From contig JAUNHW010000005.1 of the NCBI GenBank assembly GCA_030523775.1, forward strand, positions 1-64,000: a DNA stretch of 64,000 nt, given 5' to 3'. A program made the position numbers and the translations under genes. The DNA is from Akkermansia sp. (GTDB lineage Bacteria; Verrucomicrobiota; Verrucomicrobiia; Verrucomicrobiales; Akkermansiaceae). Each line of letters begins with the position of its first letter. Position 1 is the stretch's first letter. The notes beneath the pieces were generated by a model. The model was given only the letters and a program-made list of their open reading frames with translations. It had not been told where the DNA came from and searched no databases. Below, piece by piece: positions 58,860 to 64,000 of this stretch.

Positions 58860-59888
58860 TCAGATAAATGTGCGAATCACCGCCTTGCCGCGCAGGCGCT
58901 CCACCCACTCGCGGTAGCGCTTCTCGCTCTGCTTGCGGCGCACGGCATCGTCCACGCGCTCCTTCACTTCCGGGTTGCTCAGCGGGGGGGCGGGCGCCAG
59001 GTGCTTGTCGCGAACGCGCACAATGGTGAATCCGTAGTTGTCTGCAATGGGCCCGAAAACCTGCCCCGGCTGCACGCTGAACACCACGTTTGCGAAATCC
59101 ACCGCCAAATCGCAGCGCTTGATGGCGGGCCAGCGGCCGCCGTCCGCCGCGTGTGCATCGCGCGAGTGCTCGCGCGCGGCGTCGTCAAAGTTCACGCTGC
59201 CGGCATCCAGTTGCTGGCGCAGGGCGCAGGCGAAATTGTAGCGTTCCTCCGGTGTCTGCTCCGGCTTCTCCTGGTCCACCATGGGGATGAAAATCTTGTC
59301 GTACTCCACGGAATCCTGGGAGATGTCGCGGTAGTCGCTCTTGGTTGTGTCGTACTCGCGCTGGATCTCGTCCGGGGTGGGCGGGATGCCGCGCTCGTAC
59401 TTGGTGGAGCGCATGGACTGCACGGTCACTTCCTTGCGCACGGATTCGCGGTACTCGCCGAGGCTCATGCCGCTCTTGCGCAGGCTGTCCAGGAAGGCAT
59501 CGCGGTCGCCGTTGAACCCCACCAGGATGCGGCGGTTGATTTCCTCCTCGATGATGTCGTCCTTCATGATATAGCCCTTGGTCTCGAACTCGCTGAGCAC
59601 CAGCTCGCGCTCGATGAGGTCCTTCATCACCTCCTTCTTGGCCTTCACCAGCTCCGAGTTGAAGCGGGGCCCCTGTTGGGGGTAGAGCATGGTGAGCTCG
59701 CGGAAATAGGGGGCCAGGCGCATGCGCACCTCGCACGCGGTGATGGGGCGTCCGTTCACCGTGGCGGCAATGCGGTTCACCACACCGCCCTGCGGCGCGG
59801 GCTGCTTGGCGGTCTCGTCATCCTGCGCGGCGGCAACGCCGCAGAACAGGAGGGCGGAAAGGGGCAGGGCTATGCTCGCAAGCTTCAT
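58860..59888 (-). CDS. SurA-like periplasmic peptidyl-prolyl isomerase
   Basis: A 342-residue protein. Signal peptide 1-21 (ALLFCGVAAAQD). The SurA N-terminal helical chaperone domain spans about 35-190: NRIAATVNGRPITACEVRMR, LIERELVLSEFETKG, GYIMKDDIIEEEINRRI. A parvulin-type PpiC domain follows (about 190-305; VNFDDAAREHSRD, GGRWPAI, GQVFGPIADNYGFTIVRVRD). A C-terminal helix returns to the N domain. With ompH and lpxD downstream, this forms an envelope-biogenesis block. It has its own near-leaderless promoter. Confidence 0.88.
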   Translation of the reverse strand: MKLASIALPLSALLFCGVAAAQDDETAKQPAPQGGVVNRIAATVNGRPITACEVRMRLAPYFRELTMLYPQQGPRFNSELVKAKKEVMKDLIERELVLSEFETKGYIMKDDIIEEEINRRILVGFNGDRDAFLDSLRKSGMSLGEYRESVRKEVTVQSMRSTKYERGIPPTPDEIQREYDTTKSDYRDISQDSVEYDKIFIPMVDQEKPEQTPEERYNFACALRQQLDAGSVNFDDAAREHSRDAHAADGGRWPAIKRCDLAVDFANVVFSVQPGQVFGPIADNYGFTIVRVRDKHLAPAPPLSNPEVKERVDDAVRRKQSEKRYREWVERLRGKAVIRTFI

Positions 59889-59897
59889 ATGGAGCCC

Positions 59898-59925
59898 ATT
59901 CTACCACAAGCCCGCCCCGTGGCAA
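59898..59925 (-). promoter_or_regulatory. Promoter of the surA-like gene
   Basis: Minus strand: TTGCCA (59925-59920), 16-base spacer, TAGAAT (59903-59898). The ATG is nine bases downstream. Confidence 0.65.
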
Positions 59926-59955
59926 CCAACTTCTCTGCCATGCACCCCCCATGCA

Positions 59956-60707
59956 TCAATCCCCGGTGGGGGAGGCGCCGCGGAGCAGGGCGGCGGAAAA
60001 GGAATCCGGCAGGCCGGTGCGGGAGATTTTGGGGGCGGCGGCTTCCACATTGTACGCCACGCGGCGCAGGGTGATGGTGCCTTGCTCGTCATCGTACACG
60101 GCGTAGGCGGCGCGCCAGTCGCCGTCGCGCGGCTGTCCCACGGAGCCGGGGTTCACCAGGTGGCGCGCGGCGGGGTTTAGGGGAAGGGTGCAAGTGCCGT
60201 CTGCATCATAGCGGATGGGGAGGGACTGCACGGCGCCGTCCACCAGCGCAAAGGCTGCGGGGCGGTGGGTGTGGCCGAAGAAACACAGGCGTTCCACGGT
60301 GGCACCGAAGGCGGCCTGTGCATCCATGGTGCCGTTGATGCGGCCCCAGCGGCGCGGTGCGGCGGGGGTGGCGTGGAAGAGGCGGCAGCCGCGGTGCTCT
60401 GCGGTGGTGGGCAGGGCGTGCAGCCAATCCCGCTGCTCTGCGGAGAGCATGCCGCCGGTGAGCTGGATCATGCGGATGTAGAGGGGCACGCCGAAGACGG
60501 CGTGGTTGAACATGGCGGCCTCATGGTTGCCGCGCACGGCGGCGGCGAGCAGCGGGCGTACCAGCTCCACGCATTCCGCGGGGTTGCCGTTGAAGCCCAC
60601 GATGTCTCCCAGGCACACGGCCTGCTGCACGCCGCGGGCCTGCATATCCGCCAGCACGGCCTGCAGGGCCTCTAGGTTGGCGTGGATGTCTGAGAGGATG
60701 GCGAACA

Positions 60708-60708
<1 letters not shown>
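59956..60708 (-). CDS. YfcE/MJ0936-like metallophosphoesterase
   Basis: A 250-residue cytoplasmic two-metal phosphoesterase. Motifs in order are LSDIHANLEAL (D-x-H), CLGDIVGFNGNP, VRGNHEAAMF, FFGHTHRPAAF and VNPGSVGQPRDGD. The start at 60708 overlaps the obgE stop by four bases, so it is translationally coupled to obgE. The frame to 60840 is only an overlap with obgE. Substrate unknown. Confidence 0.9.
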
Positions 60709-61748
<1,040 letters not shown>

Positions 61749-61756
61749 GCAGGGGC

Positions 61757-61785
61757 AGGATAGTGGAAACAGGTGGGGAAGTCAA
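61757..61785 (-). promoter_or_regulatory. Promoter of obgE
   Basis: Minus strand: TTGACT (61785-61780), 17-base spacer, TATCCT (61762-61757). The ATG is eight bases downstream. It diverges from the promoter at 61798, with only 12 bases between the two -35 boxes. Confidence 0.65.
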
Positions 61786-61797
61786 GGGAAAGTTGGC

Positions 61798-61826
61798 TTG
61801 CCAAGGCGCGGCGGCGGCGGTATAAT
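61798..61826 (+). promoter_or_regulatory. Promoter of the 61836 gene
   Basis: TTGCCA (61798-61803), 17-base spacer, consensus TATAAT (61821-61826), with the ATG nine bases downstream. Confidence 0.72.
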
Positions 61827-61835
61827 CCCCACCGC

Positions 61836-62180
61836 ATGAGCTCCGAACCCGAGAACCTGAACGATTTCGACGCCACGGATTGCGGCCTGGCCACACTGAT
61901 GCTGGGCGTGGTGCCGGCCATCATCCACTTTGTGTTCTGCGGGGGCACGGAAACGTTGGTGACCACGGGGCTCATGGGTGTGGCGGGCGTGCTGCTGGCG
62001 GTGGGCGTGTGGGGCCTGGCGGTCATCACGCACTCCCGCCTGGTGGGCATGTTCGTGAACTGGGCGGGCTGCATCCTCACGCCGCTCTACATTGCCGTGA
62101 CCGTGTACCTGTGGGCGTATGCGGACGATGCCCCGCCCGCGGAACCCGCCGCGGAGGCCGTGGAGACGCCGCAGGAGTGA
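61836..62180 (+). CDS. Small integral membrane protein, unknown function
   Basis: A 114-residue protein with an acidic start (SSEPENLNDFDATDCG) and three hydrophobic helices (about 18-34, 40-62 and 68-95), ending in an Ala/Glu/Pro tail. No family is recognised. The start at 61836 is set by the promoter; the frame back to 61773 would include the promoter itself. It is divergent from obgE. Confidence 0.65.
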   Translation: MSSEPENLNDFDATDCGLATLMLGVVPAIIHFVFCGGTETLVTTGLMGVAGVLLAVGVWGLAVITHSRLVGMFVNWAGCILTPLYIAVTVYLWAYADDAPPAEPAAEAVETPQE

Positions 62181-62266
62181 CAATCCGTGCGGGGCGGCGG
62201 TCACAGGGCGGAGACGGGGAAGGCCAGGTGGCCGTCTCCCAGGGGCAGGGGTCGTGTCAAGATTTT

Positions 62267-62327
62267 TTATGCAAATTTGCCACGCTGTGGCAAATATTCT
62301 GCCATGGTGTGGCAAATTTGCATAAAT
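62267..62327. repeat. Long inverted repeat between convergent genes
   Basis: TTTATGCAAATTTGCCAC (62267-62284) and its exact complement GTGGCAAATTTGCATAAA (62310-62327), separated by 25 bases that contain a further GTGGCAAAT and TGCCATG. The AT-rich arms stand out from the GC-rich surroundings. It may act as a bidirectional terminator, but the composition is closer to an array of operator half-sites. Confidence 0.75.
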
Positions 62328-62337
62328 TGGCGGGGCG

Positions 62338-63165
62338 CTACCTCTTTGCGCAGAGCTTCACTTTGGCGTAGGCGAGCAGGAAGATGCAGCCGAGCACCAT
62401 GATGATGGTGGCGCCCAGGTGCCAGCCCAGGGGGTAGGAGAGGAAGAACGCCAGCACGGAGCCCAGCCCGCCGATGGCGCCGCCGCCCCAGAACATGAGC
62501 TCCGTGCGGTTGGTGAGCAGCTTCATGGTGGCTGCGGGCGCCACCAGCAGCCCCAGGGTGAGGAAGGCCCCCACCGCCTGCAGGGAGGACACCAGCACCA
62601 GGATGATGAGCGCGAAGATGCCGTAGTTGTAGGCGCGCGTGGGAATGCCCATGGTGGCCGCCGCGCGGGCATCGAACAGCGTGACGGTGAGCGGGCGGAA
62701 CAGCGCCGTGATGCCCAGCATGGCCAGCGCGCCCGTGGCGTACGCCACCCAGAGGTCCGTATCCGTCATGCTCATGATGTTGCCGAAAAGCCAATCATCC
62801 ACCTTTTGCTGCAGCCCCAGGCGGATGAGGATGACGTATCCGGCGGCGAAGGCGGCGGTGTGGAGGACGGAGAGCGCGGTATCATGCTCCACGCGCGCGG
62901 TGCGGGAGACGAAGAGGGAACCCAGCCCCACCAGCAGGGCGGCCAGCACCGCACCCAGCAATATGCTCATCTGCAAGAGCCCGAAGAGCAGGATGGCCAG
63001 CGCAATGCCCGGCAACAGCGCGCAGGAGAGCGTGCCGATTTGCAGCGCGGAGCGCCGCAGCACCACCAGCGCGCTCACAAAGCCGTTCGTGAAGCCGATG
63101 AACGCGCAGGCCCACAGGCTGCGCTGTGCCAGAGGTTCGCTCAGGAACTGGATGAAGTCGTTCAT
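62338..63165 (-). CDS. Metal ABC transporter permease (ABC-3 family)
   Basis: A 275-residue inner-membrane permease with about eight hydrophobic helices, related to ZnuB/MntB/TroC. The family segment FDARAAATMGIPTRAYNYGI is visible near residue 165, as is SLQAVGAFLTLGLLVAPAATM. Its ATG overlaps the ATPase stop by four bases. Zinc or manganese is the likely substrate from family and context. Confidence 0.9.
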   Translation of the reverse strand: MNDFIQFLSEPLAQRSLWACAFIGFTNGFVSALVVLRRSALQIGTLSCALLPGIALAILLFGLLQMSILLGAVLAALLVGLGSLFVSRTARVEHDTALSVLHTAAFAAGYVILIRLGLQQKVDDWLFGNIMSMTDTDLWVAYATGALAMLGITALFRPLTVTLFDARAAATMGIPTRAYNYGIFALIILVLVSSLQAVGAFLTLGLLVAPAATMKLLTNRTELMFWGGGAIGGLGSVLAFFLSYPLGWHLGATIIMVLGCIFLLAYAKVKLCAKR

Positions 63166-63950
63166 GCGCGTTCAGATGCGTGTGCAAAGACTTGTTGCAG
63201 GTTCTGCGGCGTGAGCACGGATGCGGTCTCGCCGTACGCCACCGCGCGCCTCTTGAGCAGCAGTGCGCGGTCGAACAATTGCGGGGCTGTGGCCAAATCA
63301 TGGTGGGATGCCACCACCAGCCGCCCCTCCTGCGCCAGTGAGCGCAGCAGGGCACCCAGCGACTCCGCGCCCGGTACGTCCAGCCCGCTGAACGGTTCGT
63401 CCAGCAGCAGGATGTGCGCCTCCTGTGCCAGCGCGCGCGCCAGGAAGGCGCGCTGCTGCTGGCCGCCGGAGAGCTCACCGATCTGGCGGTGCTGCAGGTC
63501 GGTCATCTCCAGGGCGTCCAGCGCCTTGTCCACGATGTCGCGGTCGTGCGCTCCCATGGGCCTCCACGGACCGAGCGCGGGGAAGCGGCCCATCTCCACC
63601 AGGCGGCGCACGGTGATGGGGAAGTTCCAGTCCACCTCCGACCGCTGCGGCATGAAGGCTATTTCCCGCCGCTCGTTGTGCAGGGGCGCGCCGTTCCACA
63701 GGATGCGCCCGGTGAGGATGGGGCGCAGGCCCGCCAGCGCGTGCAGCAGGGTGGATTTGCCGGCGCCGTTGGGCCCGATGAGTGCGAGCGCGTGCCCGCA
63801 GGTGATGGAGAGGGAGATGCCCTCAAGGACCCGCTGCCCGCCGTAGCCGGCCGACACGTTCTCTAGGCGCAGCTCGTGGCCGCCCTCGTGGTGGTGGCCG
63901 CCGCCCCAGCAGATGTGGTCGTGGCCGCAGTGCTCGTGCGCGTCTACCAT
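63162..63950 (-). CDS. Metal ABC transporter ATPase with His/Cys-rich N-terminus
   Basis: A 262-residue ABC ATPase with Walker A GPNGAGKST, Q-loop region FMPQRSEVDW, signature LSGGQQQRAFLARAL and Walker B ILLLDEPFSGLD, as in ZnuC/MntA. The first 25 residues hold eight His and two Cys (MVDAHEHCGHDHICWGGGHH and on), a likely metal-binding patch not usual for the family. The start at 63950 is chosen because it overlaps the stop of the preceding gene by seven bases; a longer frame to 63998 is the shadow of that gene. Confidence 0.9.
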   Translation of the reverse strand: MVDAHEHCGHDHICWGGGHHHEGGHELRLENVSAGYGGQRVLEGISLSITCGHALALIGPNGAGKSTLLHALAGLRPILTGRILWNGAPLHNERREIAFMPQRSEVDWNFPITVRRLVEMGRFPALGPWRPMGAHDRDIVDKALDALEMTDLQHRQIGELSGGQQQRAFLARALAQEAHILLLDEPFSGLDVPGAESLGALLRSLAQEGRLVVASHHDLATAPQLFDRALLLKRRAVAYGETASVLTPQNLQQVFAHASERA

Positions 63951-64000
63951 GGCAGGGTGAAAAGGGTGTGCAGCGAGGTGGCGGCGGGGTCGCTCCACTG
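63944..64000 (-). CDS. 3' end of an upstream gene, probably the metal-binding protein
   Basis: Eighteen codons and a TAG stop, encoding QWSDPAATSLHTLFTLPW, run into the window edge. The stop overlaps the ATPase start (CCATGGTAG). In such operons the gene at this position usually encodes the periplasmic substrate-binding protein; the fragment is too short to confirm. Confidence 0.6.
   Translation of the reverse strand, partial: QWSDPAATSLHTLFTLPW

Overview
The window looks like chromosome from a GC-rich Verrucomicrobiota bacterium of the Akkermansia type. Three things suggest this. The 5,353-residue surface protein ends in a PEP-CTERM-type tail (PEP motif, hydrophobic helix, Arg/Lys cluster) of the kind common in Akkermansia. 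Its passenger has autotransporter-like beta repeats. The housekeeping genes are diderm (lpxD, ompH/skp, surA-like, a complete late nuo cluster). Assignment is by recognition only; no search was possible.

Layout. 1-88: 3' part of tRNA-Val(CAC) and its terminator. 189-1610: membrane metallophosphoesterase and a small gene remnant. 1752-11063: a defence-like island, visibly more AT-rich in several genes, with an AbiC-like membrane protein, hsdR, hsdS, a DUF2806 gene inserted between hsdS and hsdM, hsdM, a GIY-YIG protein and an arginase-fold UPF0489 protein. 11311-13935: an ankyrin-repeat lipoprotein on the minus strand. 14255-26975: nuoD-E-F-G-H-I-J-K-L-M-N on the minus strand from one promoter, with no nuoA, nuoB or nuoC. 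27401-30243: a small conserved-looking protein, a membrane-anchored PA14-like protein and TatD. 30437-46498: a giant secreted protein with a peptidase S6-like protease domain and six diverged modules. 46499-47205: repeats and a nested palindrome. 47241-50335: ffh and a TIGR03790-type protein. 50336-56805 (minus): mutY, a SulP transporter and two secreted proteins. 56961-59888 (minus): lpxD, ompH, surA-like (envelope biogenesis). 59956-61748 (minus): phosphoesterase and obgE. 61836-62180: small membrane protein. 62338-64000 (minus): metal ABC transporter permease, ATPase, and the last 18 codons of a third gene.

Regulation. Thirteen sigma70-type promoters can be read directly. In eight of them the -10 box lies 6-9 bases before the start codon, which implies leaderless or near-leaderless mRNAs (ffh, obgE, surA-like, sulP and others). 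Shine-Dalgarno motifs are not apparent upstream of most genes. Several intergenic repeat families recur: a GGCGTAGC...GCGAAGACGGG element (four copies), heptamer arrays (three sites) and a nested palindrome.

The most novel candidates are the S6-type protease carried on a PEP-CTERM protein instead of an autotransporter barrel, and the type I restriction locus with embedded DUF2806 plus GIY-YIG and arginase-fold partners.
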